Assembly: GCA_963976625.1 (NCBI GenBank)
Contig: CAXBLA010000013.1
Span: 1 to 64,000, forward strand
Source: UBA1924 sp963976625
GTDB taxonomy: Bacteria > Planctomycetota > Phycisphaerae > Phycisphaerales > UBA1924
Length of the DNA: 64,000 nucleotides
Direction: 5' to 3'
The position numbers and the translations under genes are program-made. Shown here one piece after another: positions 38,303-47,505 of this stretch (position 1 is its first letter; each line of letters opens with the position of its first letter). The notes under the pieces are model-generated. The model saw only the letters and a program-made list of their open reading frames with translations. It was not told where the DNA came from and ran no database searches.

Positions 38303-39397
38303 ATGTCCAACCTGACCATCGATGTCGCGTCCGTGCTCGAAGACGACGCCCTGCTGAGCTTCAACACGCCCGCGATCAACAAAGATCAGCTCCACCTCCC
38401 CGGCGGCGACTTCGTCGATCGCATCCTCGCGATGAGCGATCGCAACCCCAATGTGCTGGGCAACTTCAACCGCATCCTCAACACCGGACGCCTCGCTGGC
38501 ACCGGCTACACCTCCATCCTCCCCGTCGATCAGGGCATCGAGCACTCCGCCGGCGCGTCCTTCGCGCCCAACCCGACCTACTTCGATCCAGAATCCATCA
38601 TTCAGCTCGCCATCGAGGGCGGGTGCAACGCCGTGGCTTCGACCTTTGGCGTCCTTGGCGCAACCGCCCGCAAATACGCCCACAAAATCCCCTACCTGGT
38701 CAAGTTCAACCACAACGAACTGATGACCTACCCCAACACCTTCAACCAGGTCCCCTTTGGCAACATCAAGCAGTGCTGGGAGATGGGCGCGGCCGCCGTG
38801 GGCGCGACGATCTACTTCGGGTCCGATGAGTCCGAAGACCAGATCCGCTATGTCGCCGACATGTTCCACGAGGCCCACGAGTACGGGCTCGTCACCGTGC
38901 TCTGGTGCTACATCCGCAACAGCGCCTTCAAGATCAACGGCGTCGACTACCACGCTTCGGCCGACCTCACCGCCCAGGCCAACCACCTCGGCGTCACGAT
39001 CCAAGCGGACATCATAAAGCAGAAGCTCCCCACCAACAACGGCGGCTACACCGCGCTCAACTCGGGCGATTCGTCCTACGGCAAGTTCGACACCTCGATC
39101 TACACCAAGCTCGCCGGCTGCGACGACAAGGGCCAAGGCGGACACCCGATCGACCTGTGCCGATACCAGGTCGCCAACTGCTACATGGGGCGCAGCCCAT
39201 TGATCAACTCGGGCGGCGCATCGAGCGGCGCGGGCGATCTCAAGGAAGCCGTCACGACCGCGGTGATCAACAAACGCGCCGGCGGCATGGGCCTGATCTC
39301 GGGACGCAAGGCCTTCCAACGCCCGATGGGCGAGGGCGCGGCCCTGCTCCAAGCCATCCAAGATGTCTACCTCGACGACTCGGTCACCATCGCGTAA
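38303..39397 (+). CDS. Class I fructose-bisphosphate aldolase (DhnA/FbaB type)
   Basis: 364 residues; cleaves fructose-1,6-bisphosphate through a Schiff-base lysine, without metal. ILPVDQGIEHSAGASFAPN, VASTFGVLGATARKYA, LVKFNHNELMTYP, GATIYFGSDES and NSGGASSGAGDLKEAV are typical of the archaeal/FbaB-like group, including the phosphate-binding glycines near the end. With PPDK this points to reversible glycolysis/gluconeogenesis. The open frame extends far upstream antisense to another frame; ATG at 38303 is the natural start. A strong terminator follows. Confidence 0.93.
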   Translation: MSNLTIDVASVLEDDALLSFNTPAINKDQLHLPGGDFVDRILAMSDRNPNVLGNFNRILNTGRLAGTGYTSILPVDQGIEHSAGASFAPNPTYFDPESIIQLAIEGGCNAVASTFGVLGATARKYAHKIPYLVKFNHNELMTYPNTFNQVPFGNIKQCWEMGAAAVGATIYFGSDESEDQIRYVADMFHEAHEYGLVTVLWCYIRNSAFKINGVDYHASADLTAQANHLGVTIQADIIKQKLPTNNGGYTALNSGDSSYGKFDTSIYTKLAGCDDKGQGGHPIDLCRYQVANCYMGRSPLINSGGASSGAGDLKEAVTTAVINKRAGGMGLISGRKAFQRPMGEGAALLQAIQDVYLDDSVTIA

Positions 39398-39427
39398 AAA
39401 CGGTTCAGTACCAATAGAATCTCAACC

Positions 39428-39456
39428 AAGCCCTGTCATCGACAGGGCTTTTGTTT
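39428..39456 (+). terminator. Intrinsic terminator after the aldolase gene
   Basis: AAGCCCTGTC (39428-39437) and GACAGGGCTT (39441-39450) make a perfect 10-bp stem with a 3-base loop, followed by TTGTTTT. Confidence 0.9.
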
Positions 39457-39523
39457 TATACTCAAACAAGCAACAACACGCTAAGCATCAACCCATCGAA
39501 CGCAATTCACCCAAGGACCACCC

Positions 39524-40159
39524 ATGACCCAAGCACCCCAAGGCAACTACAACCCGCCCGCCCACAACTGGGCAGCGGGGCACCAGCCGAAATCGGACGC
39601 GACATCCTGGGTCCTGCCCATGATTATCGGCGCGGTGATCTTCGCCGTCGGCTGCGGGTCCGGGCTGATCGTCGGCTGGTTCGGTGGCACCACCAACAAC
39701 CTCATGGATTTCGTCGGCAATATCCAGCCCGCGGAGATCACGATCACACCCACCGCACCCACCATGGCCGTGGTCGGCGAGCCGATCACCGTGACGATCT
39801 CGATCACGGACCTCTCGGGCTCACCCCGCACCATCCAGGACATCGATTGGTCCGGTTCCATGGTCGATAACATGCAGTTCGGCACGATGACACCCAACCC
39901 CAGATCGAACAGCATCGATCAGGAGTACCGCGAGTTGGTCTTCAACCAATCATTGGGCGCGGACCAGAGCGCCGATTTCACTTTCGAACTCACGCCCCTG
40001 CACCCGGGCGTCTACACCGCAGAGATCACGGTCTATATGGACGACTACAACTCCGAATGGACCGAGCTGTTGATCGAAGTGCATGAAAAACCAGAAGATT
40101 CAGACAACCCAGCCGATCCCGATCCATCGATCGACTCGCCCGCAAAGTCTGAACCATAA
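39524..40159 (+). CDS. Membrane-anchored protein of unknown function
   Basis: 211 residues. A polar N-terminus rich in Pro/Asn/Gln (about 27 residues) precedes one helix (VLPMIIGAVIFAVGCGSGLIVGWF). The exported part looks like an immunoglobulin-like beta-sandwich (EITITPTAPTMAVVGEPITVTISITD, PGVYTAEITVYMDDY; landmark only) and ends in an acidic Pro/Asp tail. No enzyme motif. The stop codon lies in a long inverted repeat shared with the opposite gene. Confidence 0.7.
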   Translation: MTQAPQGNYNPPAHNWAAGHQPKSDATSWVLPMIIGAVIFAVGCGSGLIVGWFGGTTNNLMDFVGNIQPAEITITPTAPTMAVVGEPITVTISITDLSGSPRTIQDIDWSGSMVDNMQFGTMTPNPRSNSIDQEYRELVFNQSLGADQSADFTFELTPLHPGVYTAEITVYMDDYNSEWTELLIEVHEKPEDSDNPADPDPSIDSPAKSEP

Positions 40160-40194
40160 ACCGAAAAATGCCTTTCACACAGGTCGGTTTATGG
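40154..40194. terminator. Perfect 11-bp inverted repeat across convergent stop codons
   Basis: CCATAAACCGA (40154-40164) and TCGGTTTATGG (40184-40194) pair perfectly around 19 bases. Each arm contains the stop codon of one of the two convergent genes. No T-tract follows, so a terminator or mRNA-end-stabilising hairpin serving both genes is an inference. Confidence 0.45.
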
Positions 40195-41994
40195 CATCGC
40201 GTGGTCAGGGACGATGCCATTTATGGCAAAGTTCTCGATCTCGCTGGCAGTCCAGCTCTCGAGCGGAAACTCAAGCGGCCCTGTGTAGACTCTGCTCCCG
40301 CGGAACCCGACAAAATCGTGCCAACTCGGGGAAGGGTCCGGCTCAATGACAACGACCACCTTGTAATTCATGTTCTTGAAGTTCGAAAGCGTTTGCCCGT
40401 TCGTTCGCACCTCGCCCGCTATCAATCGCTCACTCCGAGTGCTCGCCTGGAGCCTTACCTGAGGAATCCTTGGTTCATTTCCCCGATTCCACATTGTCTC
40501 AGGCTCAGCGAACACCCCCCAGTTCCACCAAGTCGCATCACCAGCAAGCAGGATATCTTTCGACTCGAATCCATCGCGATACCAGATCACCTGAACAGAG
40601 ATCCGTCCCCCAATGAGCACCCCGCCGTTAAGCAACGGCGGGATAGGGTTCTTACGCTCAAGGCCGTGCTTAGGAAACTCTTGGTGCTCCGTGAACCAAT
40701 CAAAATCTGCTTGCGTGAGCTGTACAGGACTCGGATCATACTGCGCGGATGACTTCTTGAGCAGCACTTGAGGAACCCACTCACCAGTCGTCCGATCAAA
40801 CCTCACCGAGAGGTGCGCACTGATATTCTGCTTGATCAGGTCCTCGAGCTCAAGCGATGAATCTTGGGCCACACGGAGTTTCTGATCAACTCGGTAATCA
40901 AGCGGAACCTGCCCTCGGGCAACTGGTGCATAAAACAAAGTGTCTCGTTCATTCCCTTCGGTCTCAAGAATGGTGTAGTGCACATCGCCCGTCGCTTCTC
41001 CCGAGGCGCTCCCCGATACAATCCCCAACCGAGTGCCGTTGTACACGGCGCCCTGTCGGTTCTTCCCTTCCTGATCAACCATCCATATACTCGCCCAAGA
41101 AAATCGATCCGACCAATATTCGATAGCTTCTCTCGTTGATGCAAACTCAGTCGGCGAAAACCCATTCATTCTCATCCCGCTAGAGGATTGGCACATAAAA
41201 TCGAGTTCTCTGGACCTGATTCGGAGTCTGTAGGAACCTTGGATCAAGCGCCGCACTTTGAAGTTTGCATAAATCATTGTGTCTGGAGGAACATCCCCGC
41301 CTGTATCGAACTCAAAGTGAACAACTGAATGAGCCCATCGAGACTCTTGTCGATACGCCTCGTCTGCTCGAACGACTTTCGTGATCATCGACGAATACAC
41401 TGCTCCCTTCACCGTAGAAGAGTCAGTGATAACCTCATGTGATTCAAGCCGACCCAACAAAAACACTAGGCGCTTTGATAACCATGAATAGTCTGTCGAT
41501 TGTCCCGCCGGCCCCCATCCCGCGAACGGTCCACCCACACGCTCTATTGCGAAGGATTCATAACCCGTGACCGGCACTTGGTACTCGCCGCGGAGCACAA
41601 ATGAACCAAGCCCCGACCCGCGCTCTTCAGAGAGAAACGGGAACGACGCGACAAGCACGATGTCGGGCATCGCCCGTTTCCAGCCGTACCTCTGAATCTT
41701 CGGCGTCATGACCGCCGCGTACGAACCAGCCCACAGCAATAGCGCGAGCATCACAAGACGAAAGCTCCGTCGGGTCTTGCGCATCGAGCGTTTGGTCTTG
41801 TGCTCCTTGCCGCACTCCGGGCACCGGATCGCTTCGCTCGCCACATCCCCGGGCGCACCCGTCAGGTCGTACCAACACTTCTTGCACCGCTGCTCAGGGC
41901 GCCCACGGAAACCCGCGCGATCCCAGAACCACGCTCGAAGCCCGACCACCACCGCCAGCACCAACAAGAACCAATACAATATTGTCCAGATCAT
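40189..41994 (-). CDS. Large membrane protein with N-terminal zinc ribbon
   Basis: About 601 residues. One helix (WTILYWFLLVLAVVVGLRAWFW), zinc ribbon CKKCWYDLTGA...RCPECG, a second helix (FRLVMLALLLWAGSYAAVM), then a soluble region of about 480 residues with no motif I know. Composition is AT-richer than its neighbours (43 % GC over 40,921-40,980, 50 % over 41,341-41,400). It is the largest of five zinc-ribbon proteins in the window. The external part may be an adhesin or sensor; unproven. ATG at 41994 preferred. Confidence 0.68.
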   Translation of the reverse strand: MIWTILYWFLLVLAVVVGLRAWFWDRAGFRGRPEQRCKKCWYDLTGAPGDVASEAIRCPECGKEHKTKRSMRKTRRSFRLVMLALLLWAGSYAAVMTPKIQRYGWKRAMPDIVLVASFPFLSEERGSGLGSFVLRGEYQVPVTGYESFAIERVGGPFAGWGPAGQSTDYSWLSKRLVFLLGRLESHEVITDSSTVKGAVYSSMITKVVRADEAYRQESRWAHSVVHFEFDTGGDVPPDTMIYANFKVRRLIQGSYRLRIRSRELDFMCQSSSGMRMNGFSPTEFASTREAIEYWSDRFSWASIWMVDQEGKNRQGAVYNGTRLGIVSGSASGEATGDVHYTILETEGNERDTLFYAPVARGQVPLDYRVDQKLRVAQDSSLELEDLIKQNISAHLSVRFDRTTGEWVPQVLLKKSSAQYDPSPVQLTQADFDWFTEHQEFPKHGLERKNPIPPLLNGGVLIGGRISVQVIWYRDGFESKDILLAGDATWWNWGVFAEPETMWNRGNEPRIPQVRLQASTRSERLIAGEVRTNGQTLSNFKNMNYKVVVVIEPDPSPSWHDFVGFRGSRVYTGPLEFPLESWTASEIENFAINGIVPDHAMP

Positions 41995-42085
41995 TGCTCG
42001 ACTATACCGCAATCGATCCCGGGCTGTTCCTTCTTTGTGTCACGCCTATGTCACAACATGTTCACACCATGTTCACAGCAGTTGA

Positions 42086-43327
42086 CTACCCATCATTCTT
42101 CTCAGTCTTGGACTCCATCCACAGCTTGAGCACTTCTTGCTCGCGGTTCGCCGGGAGCCCGCCGCGAATCTGGGCGGCCCACTGCCCATAGAACTCATCG
42201 CCACGCTCGGCCTTGATCTCTTCGCCGCGGTTCTTAAAGTACATCCAGGTATCCTCGGCCGTATCTTCGATCGCCCGGGTCGTCAGCCCCGCCTTGATCG
42301 ACTTGGCCGTGCTCAGCCGACCGTTGCCCTCATACCCCTCCACCGAGTTGGGCACCCACGCGGGCATATGCTGCCACGCGGCCACGCCGTTGGCCGCGAG
42401 GAACGCATCGTCGACCCATTCGATCCCGGTGTCCACGCCGTGCTTCTTGGCGACGCGCACCGCGCTCTCGACCATGTCGCGCGATGTCCGCTCGCCAGCC
42501 GGCGAGATCCCGTTGTACGCGCCCATGTGGCGCTGCTCGATGCACTGGATCATAAAATCACCAAGATCGCGCACATCGATGTACTGCACGAAGTCATCGC
42601 CCGTGCCCGGACCGATCATCGTCCCGCCCTCCATCGCACGGATCGGCCAGTACGAATACCGCCCCGTCGTGTCGCGCTGCCCGACGATCAGCCCCGGGCG
42701 GATCACGCACACCTTGCCGGGGAATGTCCGCTCGGCCGCTTCCTCAACACGCATCTTCATCGCCCCGTAGTGCACGCCCACCTCGCGGTGCGTTGTGATG
42801 CCCGCAGCGATCTCATCGGACACCACCGCCTTCTCGCCGGTCTCATCCATGCCGATGCTCGTGCGGTTGGCATACACCGAGGTCGTCGAGATCACCAGAT
42901 ATTGACTCATCGCGGGCTTGAGGATGTCCATCGCGTCCGTCACGGTTTTCGGCACATAGGTAAAAGTATCGATCACCGCGTCGAACTTCCGCCCGTCGGC
43001 GACGAGCTGCTCGAGCCCGCTCAGATCATTGTACCGATCGCCCGTGATGTGCTCGAGATCCGGGAACATGTCCGGGCCGGTCTGCCCGCGGTTGAACAGC
43101 GTCACCTCGTGCCCGCGCTCCACCGCCCGCCGAACCGCCGGCGGCCCCGCGAACCCGGTGCCGCCAAGGAACAGGATCTTCATTTTCTTGGGCTTGTTCA
43201 ACAAGCTCATCCCGAGTTCGCCCGCGCCCAAGGCCGTGCCTCCGAGTGCGAGCAGCGAGACCGCGCCCGCTTGCCCGATGAATGTGCGTCGTGTGGTTTC
43301 GTGAGCGTTTCCATTCTCTTGATTCAT
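42086..43327 (-). CDS. Tat-exported NAD-dependent epimerase/dehydratase-like protein
   Basis: 413 residues. TTRRTFIGQAG plus a hydrophobic stretch is a twin-arginine signal, so this SDR would be exported folded. The Rossmann motif is ILFLGGTGFAGPPAV; VRPGLIVGQRD and VQYIDVRDLGDFM match atypical extended SDRs. The catalytic Tyr region (VHYGAMKMRVEE) has YxxxK as YGAMK. An exported SDR with its cofactor is unusual. Start overlaps the upstream carrier stop as ATGA. A cytoplasmic relative is at 57,448. Confidence 0.85.
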   Translation of the reverse strand: MNQENGNAHETTRRTFIGQAGAVSLLALGGTALGAGELGMSLLNKPKKMKILFLGGTGFAGPPAVRRAVERGHEVTLFNRGQTGPDMFPDLEHITGDRYNDLSGLEQLVADGRKFDAVIDTFTYVPKTVTDAMDILKPAMSQYLVISTTSVYANRTSIGMDETGEKAVVSDEIAAGITTHREVGVHYGAMKMRVEEAAERTFPGKVCVIRPGLIVGQRDTTGRYSYWPIRAMEGGTMIGPGTGDDFVQYIDVRDLGDFMIQCIEQRHMGAYNGISPAGERTSRDMVESAVRVAKKHGVDTGIEWVDDAFLAANGVAAWQHMPAWVPNSVEGYEGNGRLSTAKSIKAGLTTRAIEDTAEDTWMYFKNRGEEIKAERGDEFYGQWAAQIRGGLPANREQEVLKLWMESKTEKNDG

Positions 43328-44691
43328 ATCTGTACTCCTGTGTGGTTGTGAATAGCTGATTCGTTGTTCTGCTGCTGTGCCTTGCGTTGCTGCGCGATCG
43401 CCAGCGCGGCTGCCAGCCCGCCCCAGAGCACCGCCAATGGAGCGGCCAACATCGCCAAGCCGCCGAGCCCGTACGCCCCGCCCACGATCAATCGCTCGAT
43501 CCCCGAGCCGGCGACATCGCCGCCGCGATAAAAGAACACATCGATGATCGGCTTGGCCTTGTACTTTTCCGAGCTGGGCACCACCGAGAACAGCGTCTCC
43601 CTCGCCGGGCGGATCACGGCGTACCGCGTCGCGCTATGGATCGCCTTGAACGCCACCAGCACCCCGAAGACCTGCCAGCCCTCGACGCCCGGCCGACGCT
43701 CGACCCATGCAAGGATCACAAAGCCGACCACCGTGACGAGTGGCAGGATCGAGAGCACAACTCCGATCCCCAATCGCTTGATCAGGTGCGTGGTGACGAA
43801 CAACTGCACGAACAGCGTCGAGAGCTGCGTCCACAGCTCGATCTGCCCGAACATCGAGACGCGCGTCTCAAGCTCGCCCGATGCGTTGGCCACGATGTTT
43901 GACTTGGTGAAGTAGATCAGCGTGTTGCTGATGGTCATCAGCACGATGTACGAAGCAATGCCCAGCAGGTACGGCGAGCGGGCGATCTCTTTGACCCCAT
44001 CCGCCCAGTGCCCGCCGATAGGCGAGGGCGTTGCATGATTGGCAGCAAGCTCTGTTTCGTGGGTTGCGTCCTTTTCTGAGCTCCGATCGATTGACCGCAC
44101 CAGCCTGGCAGCAAGCTCGAACATCAGCCCGGCGATCCCCATCTGCACCACCGGGCCAACCGCTTCGGCCAATGACCACACGAAGCTCGACCCGAGCACC
44201 ATCCCCAGCGTCCCGCCGATCCCGATCGACGCGAACACCCGCTTACCCTGCCCCAGCGTCCAGACATCAGCCATCAGCCCCCAGAACAGGCTCACCATAA
44301 ACAGGTTCACCACGCTGAGCCACACATAAAACACATACCCGGTGTACAGGCTGGCCCGATCCTCCACAGTGAGCAGTAACACAACAAATACAAACAAACA
44401 ATGTTTGAGTAATCGATACACGATCGGGATACACCGTCGGCGATCGAGCCGAGAGACCATGCCACCAAACAACAACGACACCACCAGCGAACACACGCAG
44501 GTGATGACAAAGAGCGTCCGCAGATCGCTCATCGATCGCTGTACGCCCATCGCGTCACGCACCGGCTTGATCAACGCGTACCCAAACAGCACGAAGAAGA
44601 AGCACCCCGCGCAGCGCAGCGTCATCCCCAGCTCGTCGCGTCGGATGTTGGTGAGCCGATGTATCCAGTTTGGACGATCCCCGATCTCCAT
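43324..44691 (-). CDS. Tlc/MFS-like carrier (Npt nucleotide-transporter type)
   Basis: About 455 residues with about twelve predicted helices. FFVLFGYALIKPVRDAMG, FWGLMADVWTLGQGKRVFASIGIGGTLGMVLGS and YAVIRPARETLFSVVPSSEKYKAKPIIDVFFYRGGD (landmarks only) resemble bacterial members of the ATP/ADP antiporter (Tlc) superfamily found in free-living bacteria. Substrate unknown. ATG at 44691 preferred to TTG 44712. Coupled by ATGA overlap to the exported SDR. Confidence 0.8.
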   Translation of the reverse strand: MEIGDRPNWIHRLTNIRRDELGMTLRCAGCFFFVLFGYALIKPVRDAMGVQRSMSDLRTLFVITCVCSLVVSLLFGGMVSRLDRRRCIPIVYRLLKHCLFVFVVLLLTVEDRASLYTGYVFYVWLSVVNLFMVSLFWGLMADVWTLGQGKRVFASIGIGGTLGMVLGSSFVWSLAEAVGPVVQMGIAGLMFELAARLVRSIDRSSEKDATHETELAANHATPSPIGGHWADGVKEIARSPYLLGIASYIVLMTISNTLIYFTKSNIVANASGELETRVSMFGQIELWTQLSTLFVQLFVTTHLIKRLGIGVVLSILPLVTVVGFVILAWVERRPGVEGWQVFGVLVAFKAIHSATRYAVIRPARETLFSVVPSSEKYKAKPIIDVFFYRGGDVAGSGIERLIVGGAYGLGGLAMLAAPLAVLWGGLAAALAIAQQRKAQQQNNESAIHNHTGVQI

Positions 44692-44732
44692 AACCGGAAT
44701 ACCCGTGTTCAAATCCCGAGTTGCAGACTATT

Positions 44733-44767
44733 TTGATTTCAATCAATATTTGAACAATCAAGTTCAA
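44733..44767. promoter_or_regulatory. AT-rich divergent intergenic region with two inverted repeats
   Basis: TTGATT-TC-AATCAA (44733-44746) and TTGAAC-AATCAA-GTTCAA (44750-44767) lie in the AT-rich gap between the carrier and the phosphatase gene. They may be operator or promoter elements; no factor can be named. Confidence 0.4.
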
Positions 44768-44828
44768 TCCACATTGTTGAGAGTTGTTCGCCGCTCGGCC
44801 ATCCCCCACCAAGCGCGTATGATCCACG

Positions 44829-45758
44829 ATGCAACCCCCCAGACCCGCCATCTTCCTCGACCGCGACGACACGATCAATCGCAACGCGGACCTGCCCGAC
44901 GGCGCGTGGGAAGGCGTCAAATGGGGCGACCTGCTCAAGCCCGACTACGCCCTGCTGATCCCCGGCGTGATCGAAGCCCTGCGCGCACTCAAGGACGCGG
45001 GCTACACGCTCGTCGTCATCACCAACCAGGGCGGCGTCGCCCGCGCGGGCGGGACCATGCGCGATGTCGATGCGTGCAACGATCGGATGCGTGCATTGAT
45101 CCATCAGTCAGAGCACCGCGAGTCTGGACACGATGACCAGCTCGCCCTCTTCGATGACCAGCTCATCGAGACCTGGTACGCATGCCCCTTCCACCCGGAG
45201 ACAGGCACCGTCGAGCATCTCTCTCGCGAACACACCTGGCGCAAGCCGCATCCGGGGATGGTCCACGCCGCGTGCGCCGAGCTGAATCTTGACCCGGCCC
45301 GCTCGTGGATGGTCGGCGACAAGCAGCGCGATCTCGACGCGGCCATCGCCGCGGGCGTCCCCGCGAGCCAAACGATCCGCGTCGCCCACGACTCCCCGGT
45401 GCCCGATCTCGCCCACGCCGCCCGATTGATCCTGGACATCGAAGACCATCCAAGCGACCACGAACCAGCCGCGCAACGCACCACCGTCACCCTCCACCCG
45501 ATCGATCCCTACGCCCACCCGCTGGCCGACGAGCGCGTCCGCGCCACCGTCCAAGCCTCGGCCCACGCCATCGCCGAGCGCACCGGCGTCGTGCTCAGCG
45601 AACTCACCGTCACGGATTCCTCGGTCAGCGCGACACTCGCCATCCACAAACTCGGAGCCTTGGCCTTCATGGCCGAGCTACGCAACCACACCAACCGCTG
45701 GCACAAGAGCCACACGGGCAAGGACCTCTGGCCGAGCTCGAACGATTCGATCCGTTAA
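44829..45758 (+). CDS. HAD-IIIA phosphatase (GmhB-like) with unknown C-terminal domain
   Basis: 309 residues. HAD motif I is D11-R-D13-D-T, motif II ITNQGGVAR, motif III in KPHPGM and motif IV GDKQRDLDAA, with a zinc-loop-like region (CPFHPETGTVEH). This matches D-glycero-D-manno-heptose 1,7-bisphosphate phosphatase, one step of LPS heptose synthesis. GmhB normally ends at about 190 residues; residues about 205-309 form an extra domain with VTLHPIDPYAHPLADERVRATVQA that I cannot assign. Directly upstream of a heptosyltransferase-like gene (18 bp), which supports the pathway. Confidence 0.83.
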   Translation: MQPPRPAIFLDRDDTINRNADLPDGAWEGVKWGDLLKPDYALLIPGVIEALRALKDAGYTLVVITNQGGVARAGGTMRDVDACNDRMRALIHQSEHRESGHDDQLALFDDQLIETWYACPFHPETGTVEHLSREHTWRKPHPGMVHAACAELNLDPARSWMVGDKQRDLDAAIAAGVPASQTIRVAHDSPVPDLAHAARLILDIEDHPSDHEPAAQRTTVTLHPIDPYAHPLADERVRATVQASAHAIAERTGVVLSELTVTDSSVSATLAIHKLGALAFMAELRNHTNRWHKSHTGKDLWPSSNDSIR

Positions 45759-45776
45759 ACTCAACCGACACGCTCT

Positions 45777-46919
45777 ATGCCCACGAACCACACCCCACTC
45801 CGCCTGCTCGTCGTCATGCCCTCATGGGTCGGCGATGTCGTGATGGCCACTCCCACCGTCCGCAGGCTCCGCGACGCGCATCCGGGCATCTTCATCGGCG
45901 CTCTTGTCCGCCCCGGGATCAACCAGCTCCTTAGCGGCCAGACCCTCTTCGACGAGATCCACACCGCCACCACCCAAGGCATGATGGCGACCAAGAAAAC
46001 CGCCAATAAGATCCGCCCACGCCAGTACGACACCGCGCTGCTGCTGACCAACTCGTTCTCCACCGCGCTCACCACTCGTTTAGCGTTCATCCCACGGCGC
46101 ATCGGCTACAACCGCGACACCCGGGGCATGCTGCTGACCGACCCCGTCAGCCCACCACGCAACGCGGACAAATCCTGGAAGCTGACCCCAGCGGTGGACT
46201 ACTACTGGAACCTCGCCAGCCACCTGCTCAACCAAGAACCCGTCGACTGGTCCATCCACACCCCAACCAACTGCAAGGACCTCCCGCTCGCGTTGCCCAA
46301 GGGCACCCAGATGGAACTGGGCTTCACCGACGACGATCAAGCCAAAGCCAGCTCCATCCTCGCCCAAGCCTTCGGCTCCGATCCTACAACCCACCCCAAC
46401 TACGCCATCCTCAACCCGGGCGGCAACAACCACGCCAAGCGCTGGCCCGCCGAGCGATTCGCCCACATCGCTAACACCCTGCGCACAAAGCACCGCCTCG
46501 CCGTGCTCATCAACGGCTCCCCAGCCGAAGCCGAACTCTGCGAAGAGATCATCAAACTCACGGACGCATCTCATCCCCCAATCTCCTTGCCCACGCTCGG
46601 CAACACGCTGGGCGCGCTCAAGCCCATCGTCGAGGGCGCTTCGATCATGGTGACCAACGACACGGGCCCACGCCACATCGGCGCAGCATTGGGCACGCCC
46701 ATCGTCACCCTCTTCGGGCCGACTGACCCACGCTGGACGACTATCCCCGTCCGCCCGCTCCCATCGGGCAAGCCGTCGGAGATCATCATCGTGGCCGACG
46801 ACACCCTACCGCCCGACCAATCCGCCAACGATCACCCGGATCGCTGCGCCATCGAGCACATCGAGATCAACGAGGTCGAATCTGCGATCGAATCACTGAT
46901 TTCGTCAGCGAGTGCTTGA
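45777..46919 (+). CDS. Glycosyltransferase family 9 (ADP-heptose:LPS heptosyltransferase-like)
   Basis: 380 residues. LLVVMPSWVGDVVMATPTVRRLR, YDTALLLTNSFSTAL, RRIGYNRDTRG, ILNPGGNNHAKRWPAERFAHIA, VTNDTGPRHIGAALGTPIVTLFGPTDPRW are the standard WaaF/WaaC blocks (shown as landmarks). Transfers heptose to the LPS core in relatives. Follows the GmhB-like gene after 18 bp, so donor supply and transfer look co-expressed. Exact acceptor unknown. Confidence 0.92.
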   Translation: MPTNHTPLRLLVVMPSWVGDVVMATPTVRRLRDAHPGIFIGALVRPGINQLLSGQTLFDEIHTATTQGMMATKKTANKIRPRQYDTALLLTNSFSTALTTRLAFIPRRIGYNRDTRGMLLTDPVSPPRNADKSWKLTPAVDYYWNLASHLLNQEPVDWSIHTPTNCKDLPLALPKGTQMELGFTDDDQAKASSILAQAFGSDPTTHPNYAILNPGGNNHAKRWPAERFAHIANTLRTKHRLAVLINGSPAEAELCEEIIKLTDASHPPISLPTLGNTLGALKPIVEGASIMVTNDTGPRHIGAALGTPIVTLFGPTDPRWTTIPVRPLPSGKPSEIIIVADDTLPPDQSANDHPDRCAIEHIEINEVESAIESLISSASA

Positions 46920-46955
46920 TTTCGTTTCCTGTCATTCCGTATTATTTCCTGTACA

Positions 46956-47408
46956 ATGAAACACGATCGGCTCCAACTCATCGCCATGGCCTTCTTTGTC
47001 ACCGGGTTCGTCCTCGCCGGTTCTGGATGGTCGCTCGTGCTCACCCGCGCGATGGAAGACCGCCCGGAATGGTCGGTGTGTGGGCTCGACATGTGCATGT
47101 GTACGCCGACGACGGCCGCCGAGCCGTACTGCCCGCTGTGCGAAGTCGCCGACAATGATCCAACCGAAGAGTGCACCAACGAACTACCCGCCAACAACGG
47201 GCGGCGCAGCATGCCCAAGAGCCCACGCTACGAAGCCGCGATGGCCGCCTCCCAGACCGGGTGCGCCTCGATCTTCCTGAGCTTCATCTTCGGTTCCAAA
47301 GCCGACGCTCAACTCTCCGTGCGTCCAAACGCACGCCAACTCATCGTGCAGGACGACCCGCCGATGGATCCATCGCGTGACCTGCCCACGCCCCCACCCC
47401 GAGTCTGA
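46956..47408 (+). CDS. Cys-rich membrane-anchored small protein
   Basis: 150 residues. One N-terminal helix (LQLIAMAFFVTGFVLAGSGWSLVL), then six cysteines in CGLDMCMC...YCPLC...EECTN, a possible metal site. The last third is hydrophobic then proline-rich (SIFLSFIFGSKADAQLS, PPPRV). No known family. Lies downstream of the GT9 gene with 36 bp between, so it may share that transcript. Confidence 0.6.
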   Translation: MKHDRLQLIAMAFFVTGFVLAGSGWSLVLTRAMEDRPEWSVCGLDMCMCTPTTAAEPYCPLCEVADNDPTEECTNELPANNGRRSMPKSPRYEAAMAASQTGCASIFLSFIFGSKADAQLSVRPNARQLIVQDDPPMDPSRDLPTPPPRV

Positions 47409-47505
47409 ACCTTCGTTTCTCTGAGCTGTTCTTGATGCGCCCGATCTTCCGGGCGATCCGGTTCTTCGCGCCGCCATACCCGCGGCACGGAACGAAAGGC
47501 TACCC

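Noticed and set aside
44701..44730. T-arm-like string GTTCAAATCC, possible tRNA
   Set aside because: Flanking bases cannot pair as a T-stem, and no acceptor or anticodon stem is present; it lies at the 5' end of the carrier gene.
47438..47455. CGCCCG-ATCTTC-CGGGCG hairpin before the pseudopilin gene
   Set aside because: Six-bp stem without T-run; not enough to call terminator or riboswitch.
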